A program made the position numbers and the translations under genes. 64,000 bases of DNA, from NCBI RefSeq assembly GCF_013283195.1, contig NZ_JABEKT010000001.1, positions 2,204,509 through 2,268,508 on the forward strand, given 5' to 3'. This stretch comes from Ensifer adhaerens. Its GTDB lineage: Bacteria; Pseudomonadota; Alphaproteobacteria; Rhizobiales; Rhizobiaceae. The notes below the pieces were generated by a model, which did no database searches, was not told where the DNA came from, and saw only the letters and a program-made list of their open reading frames with translations. This document shows, one piece after another, positions 46,387-55,693 of the stretch. Position 1 is the first letter of the stretch; each line of letters begins with the position of its first letter.

Positions 46387-48231
46387 TCAGGCGCGAGCGC
46401 GCACGTAGGAGCCGGGTGCCTCTTCCAGCGTGTTGAGCTGGCCGCCGGGCTTGCGCGCCGGCACGCGCTTCTTGTCGAGTTTTTCGATCCACTGGTGCCA
46501 GTGCGGCCACCAGGACCCTGGCGTTTCCTTGGCCGTCTTGACCCAATCGTCGTACTCGCCCTTGGGCGGACCGCCGGTCCAGAACTGGTACTTGCCCTTA
46601 TCAGGCGGGTTGACGACGCCGGCGATGTGGCCGGAGCCGGAGAGCACGTACGTAACCTTGCCGCCGAACGACGAGGAGCCGAGGAAGACCGAGCGCGGCG
46701 GGGCGATATGGTCTTCCTTCGTGGCGAGGTTGTAGATCGGGATCTTGACGTCGCCGAGCGACACTTGCTTGCCGGCCAGCATCATCTCGCCCTTCGACAG
46801 CCGGTTCTCCAGATAGCAGTTGCGCAGGTAGAACGAGTGGTTGGCCGCCGGCATTCGGGTCGAATCGGAGTTCCAGTAAAGCAGGTCGAAGGGCAGGGGC
46901 TCCTGACCCTTGAGGTAGTTGTTGACGAAGTAGGGCCAGATCAGTTCGGAAGCGCGCAGCATGTTGAAGGCGGTTGCCATCTTCGAACCGTCGAGATAGC
47001 CGGTGACCTGCATGTTGGCTTCCATCTGGCTGATCTGATCTTCATCGACGAAGACCTTGAGATCGCCCGCGTGGGTGAAATCGACCTGGGTGGTAAAGAG
47101 CGTCGCCGAGCGAATGCGCTCGTCACCCTCTGCGGCATGAAGCGCAAGTGTAGCGGCCAGCAGGGTGCCGCCGACGCAATAGCCGATGGCATTGACGTCC
47201 CGCTCGCCGGTCGCCTGTTCGACGGTGTCGAGCGCAAAGCCGATGCCTTCGCGCGCATAGGCTTCCCAATCCTTGGCCGCGTGCCGCTCGTCCGGGTTGA
47301 CCCAGGAAATGACGAAGACCGTGTGTCCCTGGTCTACTGCCCATTTGATGAAGGATTTTTGCGGGTTGAGATCGAGCACGTAGAACTTGTTGATCCAGGG
47401 GGGGCAGATCAACAGTGGGCGCTTGAGCACCGTTTCCGTCGACGCTTCGTACTGGATGACCTGACAGACGTCGCTCTGCGCGACAACCTTGCCGGGGGTG
47501 ATGGCGATGTTTTCGCCGATGGCGAACTTGCTGGTATCGGTCTGGCGCATCTTCAGATCGCCGCGGCCGGCCACCACATCCTCGGCAAACATCTGCATGC
47601 CCTTCACGAGATTGGCGCCGCTGGTGGCGACCGTCTCCCGATAGAGTTGAGGATTGGTGGTGATGAAATTGGTCGGCGACAGCGCGCTCGAAATCTGCCG
47701 GACGTAGAAGGCGGCCTTGTGCTTGGTGTGATCGTCGAGGCCTTCGGCGTCGCGCACCATCTTGTCGGCCCAGTCGGACGTGATGAAATAGGCCTGCCGG
47801 ACAAAATCGAAGAAGGGGTTCTTGACCCAGTCCTCATCGGTAAAGCGCTTGTCGGCGCGCAGCGGGGGCGCCGGATCACCATCGGTGCCGGACATGCGGT
47901 TGATGCTGCGCGACCACATCTCGAAGAAGCTGCCCATGAGATGGGTCTGCGCTTCAAGTGTGCGGCGCGGATCGGAAAGCCAATACTCGGAAACCCGCGA
48001 CAGAGTCTTGACCATGTCGGTGACGGGTTCGGCGAAGACGTCGGATTTCTCACCGGTTTCGCGCGGCGCAAGCCAGGCGGAAGCCGCCTTGCCGAGCTGT
48101 TCCATCGCGCGGGCAAGGTTGACCGCGAGGCCTTCCGGATCCTTGACGATGTAGGGTTCAACGGACTTTGGGTCGAAGCCAGCAAAGCCGTCCTTGCCGG
48201 CGTGGCCTTCGGCATTCCTGTCTGCTGTCAC
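46387..48231 (-). CDS. phaC: Class I poly(3-hydroxyalkanoate) synthase
   Basis: Polymerises (R)-3-hydroxyacyl-CoA, chiefly 3-hydroxybutyryl-CoA, into PHA granules. The 614-residue protein has the lipase-like box GYCVGG with nucleophile Cys352, followed by the catalytic Asp and His regions (PIYNLATKEDHIAP; SGSGHIAGVVNPP). The start is a GTG at 48231, preceded by GGAGG with good spacing; the longer open frame to 48420 would give an unusual cysteine-rich extension. phaA and phaB are not adjacent. Confidence 0.95.
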   Translation of the reverse strand: MTADRNAEGHAGKDGFAGFDPKSVEPYIVKDPEGLAVNLARAMEQLGKAASAWLAPRETGEKSDVFAEPVTDMVKTLSRVSEYWLSDPRRTLEAQTHLMGSFFEMWSRSINRMSGTDGDPAPPLRADKRFTDEDWVKNPFFDFVRQAYFITSDWADKMVRDAEGLDDHTKHKAAFYVRQISSALSPTNFITTNPQLYRETVATSGANLVKGMQMFAEDVVAGRGDLKMRQTDTSKFAIGENIAITPGKVVAQSDVCQVIQYEASTETVLKRPLLICPPWINKFYVLDLNPQKSFIKWAVDQGHTVFVISWVNPDERHAAKDWEAYAREGIGFALDTVEQATGERDVNAIGYCVGGTLLAATLALHAAEGDERIRSATLFTTQVDFTHAGDLKVFVDEDQISQMEANMQVTGYLDGSKMATAFNMLRASELIWPYFVNNYLKGQEPLPFDLLYWNSDSTRMPAANHSFYLRNCYLENRLSKGEMMLAGKQVSLGDVKIPIYNLATKEDHIAPPRSVFLGSSSFGGKVTYVLSGSGHIAGVVNPPDKGKYQFWTGGPPKGEYDDWVKTAKETPGSWWPHWHQWIEKLDKKRVPARKPGGQLNTLEEAPGSYVRARA

Positions 48232-48340
48232 CCGGTTTCCTCCACAGCATCTTGTTTGTTTTGTATTTTTACATTCTGCCCGAAAATGATTACAAGGGCT
48301 AGCGCATCGTCGCGCCACGATAACAGAGGTCTTTGTCAGT

Positions 48341-48649
48341 ATGTTCGCCGTCGGAAAACAGCGCTCCATCACCTGGGTTGCCGGGATCATTCTCCTGGGC
48401 ACGCTTGCGGGCTGCAACACCCAGAAGACCCCGTTCGAAAACTATCCCTCCGTCTACGGTCAGAAGCCGGCCGCGACACAGCAGATGACCAACGAGGAAG
48501 CCGCCGATATGCAGGCGCGGTTGAGCTCGCTCGGTGCCGCGCGCAAATCCGGTTCCATCTCGGAAGCTGAGTATCAGCGTCGCATGAAGGAAATGCGTAC
48601 GCTTGCCGAAGACCACGGCTCCGACACGCTGAAACAGATCACGAATTAG
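48341..48649 (+). CDS. Small lipoprotein with a SHOCT-like C-terminus
   Basis: A 102-residue lipoprotein. The signal ends in LAGC (Cys at about 25). The mature part is Gln/Thr-rich, followed by an acidic helix with AADMQARLSSLGAARKSGSISEAEYQRRMKEM, whose ISEAEYQRR pattern resembles the short C-terminal SHOCT motif. Its gene is divergent from phaC. Function unknown. Confidence 0.82.
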   Translation: MFAVGKQRSITWVAGIILLGTLAGCNTQKTPFENYPSVYGQKPAATQQMTNEEAADMQARLSSLGAARKSGSISEAEYQRRMKEMRTLAEDHGSDTLKQITN

Positions 48650-48773
48650 CACTTGCGTTTCGGGTGATTTGGACGCAAAGCGTTCAATGGCCGCAGTGAC
48701 GGCCGTTCACCAAAGCGCATGTTTTCGCGACGGCCAACCGCTGGCGGAGACGTGCGCCAAACGAGGTTTGGAG

Positions 48774-49991
48774 ATGGAAGAGTTTCACAAAGTCCGGCGT
48801 TTGCCGCCTTATGTTTTCGAACAGGTCAACCGTTTGAAAGCAAGCGCGCGAGCGGCCGGTGCTGACATCATCGACCTCGGCATGGGCAATCCGGATCTTC
48901 CCACTCCACAGTCGATTGTCGACAAGCTCTGCGAGGCCGTTCAGGACCCGCGCACGCATCGTTATTCGTCGTCGAAGGGCATTCCCGGGCTGCGTCGTGC
49001 CCAGGCCGCCTATTACGCCCGCCGCTTCGGCGTCAAACTGAACCCGGACACGCAAGTCGTCGCCACCCTTGGCTCCAAGGAAGGCTTCGCCAATATGGCG
49101 CAGGCGATCACCGCACCCGGCGACGTCATCCTGTGCCCCAATCCGACTTATCCGATCCATGCCTTCGGCTTCCTGATGGCAGGCGGCGTCATCCGCTCGA
49201 TCTCGGTCGAGCCCGACGACACCTTCTTCGGACCATTGGAACGCGCCGTTCGCCATTCGATCCCGAAGCCGCTGGCGCTGATCCTCAACTATCCGTCGAA
49301 CCCGACGGCGCAGGTCGCCACGCTCGATTTCTACAAGGAAGTCGTGGCGTTCGCGAAGAAGCACGACATCATCGTGCTCTCGGATCTGGCCTATTCGGAA
49401 ATCTACTTCAACGACGCACCGCCGCCGTCCGTGCTCGAAGTGCCAGGCGCGATCGACGTGACGGTCGAGTTCACCTCGATGTCGAAGACATTCTCCATGC
49501 CCGGCTGGCGCATGGGTTTTGCCGTTGGCAACGAACGGCTGATCGCAGCGCTGACGCGGGTGAAGTCCTATCTCGACTATGGTGCGTTCACGCCGATCCA
49601 GGTTGCCGCCACCCAGGCGCTCAACGGTGACGGCAGCGACATCGCCGAAGTCCGCAACATCTACAAGCGTCGCCGCGACGTGATGGTCGAAAGTTTCGGC
49701 AAGGCCGGTTTCGAGGTGCCCCCGCCGGCAGCCACGATGTTTGCCTGGGCGAAGATCCCTGAGAAGTTCCGTCATCTGGGATCGCTTGAGTTCTCCAAGC
49801 TGCTGGTCGAAAAGGCCGATGTGGCCGTGGCACCTGGTATCGGCTTTGGCGAGCAGGGCGACGACTACGTTCGTCTGGCGCTCGTGGAAAACGAACACCG
49901 GATCAGGCAGGCGGCCCGCAATATCAAGAAATTCCTGTCCACGGCTGACGAGACGATGCACAACGTCATCTCGCTCAACGCGCACCGGTAA
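48774..49991 (+). CDS. Class I/II pyridoxal-phosphate aminotransferase (AlaC/AatC type)
   Basis: Predicted to transaminate an amino acid, most likely alanine or aspartate. The 405-residue chain matches S. meliloti AatC closely from memory. PLP lysine K238 lies in SMSKTFSMPGWRMGF. NYPSNPTAQVA supplies the cofactor Asn, and YLDYGAFTPIQ a substrate loop. The start at 48774 (MEEFHKVRRLPPYVF) is preferred to the longer frame from 48669. hom follows after a pair of hairpins, linking the gene to aspartate-family amino acid metabolism, though the link is only by position. Confidence 0.9.
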   Translation: MEEFHKVRRLPPYVFEQVNRLKASARAAGADIIDLGMGNPDLPTPQSIVDKLCEAVQDPRTHRYSSSKGIPGLRRAQAAYYARRFGVKLNPDTQVVATLGSKEGFANMAQAITAPGDVILCPNPTYPIHAFGFLMAGGVIRSISVEPDDTFFGPLERAVRHSIPKPLALILNYPSNPTAQVATLDFYKEVVAFAKKHDIIVLSDLAYSEIYFNDAPPPSVLEVPGAIDVTVEFTSMSKTFSMPGWRMGFAVGNERLIAALTRVKSYLDYGAFTPIQVAATQALNGDGSDIAEVRNIYKRRRDVMVESFGKAGFEVPPPAATMFAWAKIPEKFRHLGSLEFSKLLVEKADVAVAPGIGFGEQGDDYVRLALVENEHRIRQAARNIKKFLSTADETMHNVISLNAHR

Positions 49992-49997
49992 AAGATG

Positions 49998-50051
49998 GGG
50001 GCGTGCGGCAAGCACGCCCCTTCCACCACGGCCCCGCCGTTCTGGCGGGGC
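49998..50051 (+). terminator. Two consecutive hairpins between the aminotransferase gene and hom
   Basis: Hairpin 1 has a 9-bp stem (49998-50006 with 50012-50020) and a short TT. Hairpin 2 has an 8-bp stem (50031-50038 with 50044-50051). Neither has a strong T run, so partial termination or attenuation is possible. Confidence 0.55.
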
Positions 50052-50075
50052 GCCTTCACATGTTAGGAAATGGCT

Positions 50076-51398
50076 ATGGCAGATGCCCTCAAAATTGGCA
50101 TTGCGGGCTTGGGTACCGTCGGTGCCTCGCTCGTGCGGATCCTCCAGGATCGTCGCGAGATGCTGGCAACGACATGTGGCAGGGCAATCGAGATTACAGC
50201 CGTCACGGCGCGTGACCGCTCCAAGGATCGTGGCGTCGACATTTCAAACGCGGCGTGGTTCGACGACGCGGTTTCGCTCGCGGCCAATGCAGACATCGAT
50301 GTCTTCATCGAGCTGATGGGCGGCTCCGGCGACCCTGCTTATGCCGCCGTGAAGACGGCGCTTGGCCGTGGCATCCATGTCGTCACCGCCAACAAGGCGC
50401 TGCTGGCAGCCCACGGCATCGAGCTTGCAGCTATTGCGGAGAACAAGGGCGCGCTGCTCAACTACGAAGCGGCGGTGGCCGGCGGCATCCCCGTCATCAA
50501 GGCGCTGCGCGAGTCCATGACCGGAAATACGATCTCACGCGTTTACGGGATCATGAACGGCACCTGCAACTACATCCTGACGAAGATGGAAAAGGAAGGG
50601 CTGTCCTTCGAGGCCTGCCTGAAGGAAGCCCAGCGGCTCGGCTATGCGGAGGCGGACCCGGCTTTCGACATCGAAGGCAATGATACGGCGCACAAGCTGT
50701 CGATCCTGACGAGCCTTGCTTTCGGCACGGCAATTGCCGCTGACGACATCTATCTCGAGGGCATAACCAATATCTCCATCGACGATATCAATGCTGCGGC
50801 CGATCTCGGCTACCGCATCAAGCTTCTCGGCGTCGCCCAACGCACGGAAAGCGGCATCGAGCAGCGCGTGCACCCGACGATGGTTCCCTATGATTCGGTG
50901 ATTGCCCAGGTCGATGGCGTCACCAATGCGGTCGCGATCGAATCCGATATTCTCGGCGAGCTGCTGATGGTCGGCCCCGGCGCCGGCGGCAACGCCACGG
51001 CATCTGCCGTTCTCGGTGATATCGCCGATATCGCCAAGAGCCGCCCCGGCGCACAGCACGTGCCGGCATTCGGCCGTCCGACCAATGCGCTGCTTCCCTA
51101 CAAGCGCGCGCAGATCCAGAGCCACGAAGGCGGTTATTTCATCCGCCTGAAGGTCGTCGATCGCACCGGCGTGTTTGCAAGCATCGCATCGCGCATGGCC
51201 GAAAACGGCATCTCGCTGGAATCGATCATGCAGCATTCCAAGCACCCGAAGGAATCGGACGAGCCGCAAACGATCATTCTCGTGACGCACGCGACCGCCG
51301 AGCATTCGGTGCGCGATGCGATCGTTGCGATCAAGAGCGAGGGCTATCTGGTCGGAGAACCACAGGTTATCCGCATCGAGCGGCCGAAGGCGGCCTAA
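50076..51398 (+). CDS. hom: Homoserine dehydrogenase
   Basis: Reduces aspartate semialdehyde to homoserine for threonine and methionine. The 440-residue protein has the NAD(P) motif GIAGLGTVGASL, the GGIPVIKALRE and GTCNYILTKM catalytic blocks, and a C-terminal ACT domain beginning YFIRLKVVDRTGV, the likely feedback site for threonine. Of two ATG codons 6 nt apart (50070, 50076) the second has better spacing from AGGAA. It is followed directly by a terminator and recJ. Confidence 0.95.
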   Translation: MADALKIGIAGLGTVGASLVRILQDRREMLATTCGRAIEITAVTARDRSKDRGVDISNAAWFDDAVSLAANADIDVFIELMGGSGDPAYAAVKTALGRGIHVVTANKALLAAHGIELAAIAENKGALLNYEAAVAGGIPVIKALRESMTGNTISRVYGIMNGTCNYILTKMEKEGLSFEACLKEAQRLGYAEADPAFDIEGNDTAHKLSILTSLAFGTAIAADDIYLEGITNISIDDINAAADLGYRIKLLGVAQRTESGIEQRVHPTMVPYDSVIAQVDGVTNAVAIESDILGELLMVGPGAGGNATASAVLGDIADIAKSRPGAQHVPAFGRPTNALLPYKRAQIQSHEGGYFIRLKVVDRTGVFASIASRMAENGISLESIMQHSKHPKESDEPQTIILVTHATAEHSVRDAIVAIKSEGYLVGEPQVIRIERPKAA

Positions 51399-51424
51399 GT
51401 CCTGGCGCAAAACTGTTGAGAAAG

Positions 51425-51460
51425 GGCCCCATCGACCACAGGCGTCGGTGGGGCCTTTTT
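51425..51460 (+). terminator. Rho-independent terminator after hom
   Basis: A 12-bp stem with one G-U pair (51425-51436 with 51444-51455) is followed by five T. Confidence 0.92.
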
Positions 51461-51525
51461 CATAGCGGGTTTTGCTGGTGCGCGACGTTCGCTAAGAACG
51501 AAGAGAGTATGGGCAGGTAGGCAGC

Positions 51526-53328
51526 ATGGAAGAACCGGTAGATCCGATACAGCGAGCATTCCTTGGCGTGGAGCGATCGGTCAGCGGTCAGCGCTGGGTG
51601 TCGCGTCTCGATCAGGCCGGCCAGAACCGGGCGCTGGCGATCAGTCAGGTCCACGGCTATTCCGATCTGCTTGGCCGTGTGCTGGCCGGGCGCGGCGTTT
51701 CGCTCGACGATGCCGCAACCTTTCTTGACCCGACGCTTCGCGCGCTGATGCCGGATCCCGATACCTTGACCGATTGCCGCAAGGCGGCTGAACGTTTGGC
51801 ACTGGCGATCTCCAGACGCGAGAAGGTCGTCGTTTTCGGAGATTATGACGTCGACGGCGCCGCCTCGTCGGCGTTGATGGCGCGCTTCTTCATGCATTTC
51901 GGGCTCGAGGCCGAAATCTACATTCCCGACCGGATATTCGAAGGCTACGGCCCCAACCCACAGGCGATCGAGCAGCTGATCGACAATGGGGCGAAGCTCA
52001 TCGTCACGGTCGACTGTGGCTCGACCAGCCATGAATCGCTTGCTGTTGCCGCAAAGCGCGGCATCGACGTCGTTGTCATCGACCACCACCAGGTTGGCGC
52101 GACGCTGCCGCCGTGCCATGCGCTCGTCAATCCCAACCGTGAGGACGATCTCTCCGGCCAGGGGCATCTTTGCGCCGCCGGCGTCGTCTATCTCGTGCTC
52201 GTCAACACGGTGCGCGTGCTGCGCGCCGCCGGTGACGCACGCGTCGCATCCTTCGATCTGCTGGCGCAGCTTGATCTCGTGGCACTTGCGACGGTGTGTG
52301 ACGTGGTGCCGCTCAAGGGGCTCAACCGTGCCTATGTCGTCAAGGGACTGATTGCAGCGCGACACATGGGCAATGTCGGGCTGGCAGCGCTGTTGCGCAA
52401 GGCGGCCATCGGCGGCCCGGTAACGCCCTATCATCTCGGCTTTCTGGTCGGGCCGCGCATCAATGCCGGCGGACGCATCGGCGATGCGGCTCTCGGTAGC
52501 CGGCTGCTGACCATGGAAGACAGTTCAGCCGCAGAGACAATCGCGGCCCGGCTCGACGAGCTCAACCGCGAACGGCAGGCGATGGAAGCCGCAATGTTGG
52601 CCGAGGCAGAAGCGGAAGTTCTGGCCGAATACGGCACGGGCGAGGGCGCCTCGGTGATCGTGACGGCGCGGGAGAACTGGCACCCGGGCATCGTCGGGCT
52701 GATTGCAGCAAGGATCAAAGAAAAGTTCCGCCGTCCCACCTTTGCCATTGCCTTCGATCCGAATGGTCGCGGCACGGGATCCGGCCGGTCGATCGCCGGC
52801 TTCGATATGGGCAAGATGGTTCGTGCCGCCGTCGATGGCGGATTGTTGGTGAAGGGCGGCGGCCACGCTATGGCGGCAGGCCTGACGGTCGAGCGGCCGA
52901 ACCTCGGCCGGTTGCGGCAATTCTTCGAGGAGAAAGCCGAGGCGGCGGTACGTGACCTCGTTGCGGTGCAGACACTCAAGGTCGATGGTGCGCTTGGTGC
53001 GTCGGGCGCAACGTTGGAACTGATCGATCTCTTGGAGCAGGCAGGTCCCTATGGCTCCGCCCATCCACAGCCGGTCTTTGCCTTCCCGTCGCATCGGCTG
53101 CGAGACTGCCGGCAGGTCGGGGCCAACCATATCAAGGTGACGCTTGAGGGGCAGGATGGTAGCCGCCTCGACGGCATTGCGTTTAGGGCCGTGGAGACGC
53201 CGCTCGGCGACTTCCTGTTTGCCAGCCGCGGTGCATCAATCCACGTTGCCGGCTCGGTTTCGGCCGATCTCTGGCAGGGCCAGCGTCGCGTCCAGCTGCG
53301 CGTCAGTGACGCTGCCAAGGCATTCTAG
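51526..53328 (+). CDS. recJ: Single-stranded-DNA exonuclease RecJ
   Basis: 5'-3' single-strand exonuclease in RecF-pathway recombination and repair. The 600-residue protein has the DHH catalytic motifs: VVFGDYDVDGAASSAL, VTVDCGSTSHE and VVIDHHQVG, then the DHHA1 block (GGGHAMAAGLTVE) and an OB-fold C-terminus. Typical length for alphaproteobacterial RecJ. The gap to hom is 127 nt and carries a terminator. Confidence 0.95.
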   Translation: MEEPVDPIQRAFLGVERSVSGQRWVSRLDQAGQNRALAISQVHGYSDLLGRVLAGRGVSLDDAATFLDPTLRALMPDPDTLTDCRKAAERLALAISRREKVVVFGDYDVDGAASSALMARFFMHFGLEAEIYIPDRIFEGYGPNPQAIEQLIDNGAKLIVTVDCGSTSHESLAVAAKRGIDVVVIDHHQVGATLPPCHALVNPNREDDLSGQGHLCAAGVVYLVLVNTVRVLRAAGDARVASFDLLAQLDLVALATVCDVVPLKGLNRAYVVKGLIAARHMGNVGLAALLRKAAIGGPVTPYHLGFLVGPRINAGGRIGDAALGSRLLTMEDSSAAETIAARLDELNRERQAMEAAMLAEAEAEVLAEYGTGEGASVIVTARENWHPGIVGLIAARIKEKFRRPTFAIAFDPNGRGTGSGRSIAGFDMGKMVRAAVDGGLLVKGGGHAMAAGLTVERPNLGRLRQFFEEKAEAAVRDLVAVQTLKVDGALGASGATLELIDLLEQAGPYGSAHPQPVFAFPSHRLRDCRQVGANHIKVTLEGQDGSRLDGIAFRAVETPLGDFLFASRGASIHVAGSVSADLWQGQRRVQLRVSDAAKAF

Positions 53329-53540
53329 CCGGCAAGCCTGCGCGCGAACCTCGATGTCTCACGATCTGCGATGCTGCTTGAACGGCACTGTTTTCCGCCG
53401 GCATGATTCTGCCTGGTGGCCGTGAGGGTCCGGGATGGCCGGGCGAGGGTGCACTTTGTCTGCCGGGATGGAGTATGGACGTTTGGTGCCCCGCAATGGC
53501 CGTCAGATCAAATCGTAGCGATGTCAGGGAAAGATCACAG

Positions 53541-53615
53541 TGGCACGCCCTAGGGGAGTCGAACCCCTCTTCCCAGAATGAAAATCTGGTGTCCTAACCG
53601 ATAGACGAAGGGCGC
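53541..53615 (-). tRNA. tRNA-Glu (anticodon TTC), copy 1
   Basis: A 75-nt cloverleaf with encoded CCA. The anticodon loop TTTTCAT reads GAA/GAG, and the acceptor GCGCCCT pairs with AGGGCGT. It is identical to the other two copies. Confidence 0.97.
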
Positions 53616-53632
53616 ACTTGCTGTGTGGCCGT

Positions 53633-53662
53633 CTTATAGTCAGCACTCTTTCCGGCTGCAAG
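53633..53662 (-). promoter_or_regulatory. Promoter of tRNA-Glu copy 1
   Basis: Minus-strand -35 CTTGCA, 17-nt spacer, -10 CTATAA. Confidence 0.7.
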
Positions 53663-53812
53663 CGCTAATATCGATTTTTTCAAGGTTTTCTGTGAAAAAT
53701 GCTGGGAGAATCAAAGGCTAAGAATGCGACGCTCATCGTCGAAGCGAAGAGGTGTATGGTGGCCGCAATCCGGCCAAATCGGAAATGAGAATGGTGGTGA
53801 AGAGGGTCACAG

Positions 53813-53887
53813 TGGCACGCCCTAGGGGAGTCGAACCCCTCTTCCCAGAATGAAAATCTGGTGTCCTAACCGATAGACGAAGGGCGC
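53813..53887 (-). tRNA. tRNA-Glu (anticodon TTC), copy 2
   Basis: Same 75-nt sequence as copy 1, with the same flanks on both sides (TCACAG at the 3' side and about 25 conserved bases at the 5' side). Confidence 0.97.
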
Positions 53888-53904
53888 ACTTGCTGTGTGG
53901 GCGC

Positions 53905-53934
53905 CTTATAGTCAGCGCCATTGTAGACTGCAAG
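53905..53934 (-). promoter_or_regulatory. Promoter of tRNA-Glu copy 2
   Basis: Minus-strand -35 CTTGCA, 17-nt spacer, -10 CTATAA. Confidence 0.7.
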
Positions 53935-54096
53935 CGCTAATCTGAAAATTCGCGTGCTTTTCCTGTGAAAAAAATCGGAAAACCTGCGGTGAGTTTGCCG
54001 TGCCAAAGAGGGGGCGCTTCAACGAGCGAGCGTCGAGCTCTCGACGCAAAACCGCCGGTCTCGAACAAGGAAATCATGTAGGGGAGAGGGTCACAG

Positions 54097-54171
54097 TGGC
54101 ACGCCCTAGGGGAGTCGAACCCCTCTTCCCAGAATGAAAATCTGGTGTCCTAACCGATAGACGAAGGGCGC
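54097..54171 (-). tRNA. tRNA-Glu (anticodon TTC), copy 3
   Basis: Same 75-nt sequence as copies 1 and 2. Confidence 0.97.
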
Positions 54172-54188
54172 ACTTGCTGTGTGGGCGT

Positions 54189-54218
54189 CTTATAGTCAGG
54201 CGTTTTGATTACCGCAAG
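54189..54218 (-). promoter_or_regulatory. Promoter of tRNA-Glu copy 3
   Basis: Minus-strand -35 CTTGCG, 17-nt spacer, -10 CTATAA. Confidence 0.7.
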
Positions 54219-54307
54219 CGGCAATTTTCATTTTTCTGTAAAAAATGCACAGGTTGGGGAAAATACAGTGCGCCTGTGGATTAGCTCATGGAAACAAAGG
54301 CTTGCGT

Positions 54308-55693
54308 TCAGCCCTTGCCGCGGCGGCAGCGCCAGTTCCAGTCGCGCTGGGCGCCAATGTCGATATGGACCGATTCCGTGTGACAGTAGGTGCCGACACC
54401 GCCGCGTCCAGGAATGCTGCGCAGGAAATCGGCCAATTCCCATTTGCTGACGCCCTGGACCTGAATGTCGGCCGCTTCGCAGCGCGTATGCAGCGATTGC
54501 TTCGCGCGGTTGACCTTGATCGGGCGCAGGCCCGACGTCACCATGACTTTCTTGCCGTAATGCGTTTCGACGTTCTTCAACATCTGCATCAGCTCGGGCT
54601 TGAAACAGCCCGCATCAACCTTTTCGGTCTGCAGAATAAGGCCGCTTGGCGCCAGCCGAGCAAGGCCGGAAAGCGATGCGACCTGAACCGGAGCGTCCTC
54701 TTCGTCAGCGGCATGGTCTTCATGCGCGACGCTGAACAGCGGGCTCATCTTGACGCCAGGCAGGCTGCTATAGGCAAGCGAGGCCATCTGCGGTTGGCTG
54801 GCATTGCTTGTGGTGATGGTCTTTTTTTCGGCCGGCTGCGCTGCGCGCGCCGCTTCCTGCTGCTGCTTTTCTTTGCGCTTCCCGGCAAAGAGGCTCGCAA
54901 GCGTCCAGGCCTTGGGAACCTCCTTCTTACCGCTTTCGCTGGCCTCGTTGTCTGACGCTATCGTCGCGGCCTGAGCCAGGTCGGTTGCCGGCTGTACCTG
55001 CTCTGCGGCTTGCACCGGCTGCAGCACGCGCGACGTCTTGCCGCCGATGGCGGCCTGCGCGCTCAAAGGTAGCGGTACCGACGCGGGAAGGGTGGCTCCT
55101 TCCGGGACGGCATAAGCCATCACGGCCGTATCGGAAGGCGTAGCGTCGGTTTCGTTCAGGGCGCCCTGCTGTGGCTGGATGATTGGTTGGGGCTGTGTTT
55201 GTGGCTGTAGCTGCTTCGGGCTGGTGCCGAAAAGACTGTTCGTCGTCGCGTTGACGGTCGGCTGGGCGGTGCCTGTCGCCGGAATCGAGCCAGTTGCTTG
55301 CGGCTGTACACCCACCGTTGCCGCCTGCGCACCAGCTGCTGTCGGAGCCTGGCCGTAGATGCTGGAGGAGGCTGCGCGCAAGCCCGTGCTCTGCATGGCC
55401 AGCGGTCCGCCCTGCTGCGCGGGATCTTGCCCTGGCGCGAGGGCGCCATTGCCTTGCGCTGCCTGCGGATTGCTGCCGACGGCCGACACCTGCGCGTCGC
55501 GAACCGCAGCGCCAGCCTGGGTCGAATCGGCGACCTGCACCGGTTCCTGCGTTTGTTCGACCGCCAGTGCATTTGCCGCTTCGCTATCGGCCACAGCAGA
55601 GACGCACCCGCTTAGGGCAAACAGCGAAACGGATATCGCGGCCGCGCGGCTGATGGACGACAGCAGCGCCCTCTTGGTTTCCCGATGTTGCAA
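54308..55693 (-). CDS. Peptidase M15 (DUF882/YcbK-like) lipoprotein
   Basis: Predicted envelope peptidase that acts on peptidoglycan cross-links. The 461 residues start with a lipoprotein signal (LFALSGC, Cys at about 30). Then comes an exceptionally long Gln/Ala/Pro-rich linker (about 30-330) and a C-terminal zinc peptidase domain: SGLRPIKVNRAKQSLHTRCEAADI (first His and Asp) and CHTESVHIDIG (second His). The long linker could let the catalytic domain reach the cell wall from the outer membrane. Substrate specificity is not known. Confidence 0.85.
   Translation of the reverse strand: MQHRETKRALLSSISRAAAISVSLFALSGCVSAVADSEAANALAVEQTQEPVQVADSTQAGAAVRDAQVSAVGSNPQAAQGNGALAPGQDPAQQGGPLAMQSTGLRAASSSIYGQAPTAAGAQAATVGVQPQATGSIPATGTAQPTVNATTNSLFGTSPKQLQPQTQPQPIIQPQQGALNETDATPSDTAVMAYAVPEGATLPASVPLPLSAQAAIGGKTSRVLQPVQAAEQVQPATDLAQAATIASDNEASESGKKEVPKAWTLASLFAGKRKEKQQQEAARAAQPAEKKTITTSNASQPQMASLAYSSLPGVKMSPLFSVAHEDHAADEEDAPVQVASLSGLARLAPSGLILQTEKVDAGCFKPELMQMLKNVETHYGKKVMVTSGLRPIKVNRAKQSLHTRCEAADIQVQGVSKWELADFLRSIPGRGGVGTYCHTESVHIDIGAQRDWNWRCRRGKG

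Noticed and set aside
53329-54307. Possible integrated element around the tRNA-Glu repeats
   Set aside because: No integrase, no coding DNA and no composition change; the repeats are tRNA units with promoters.
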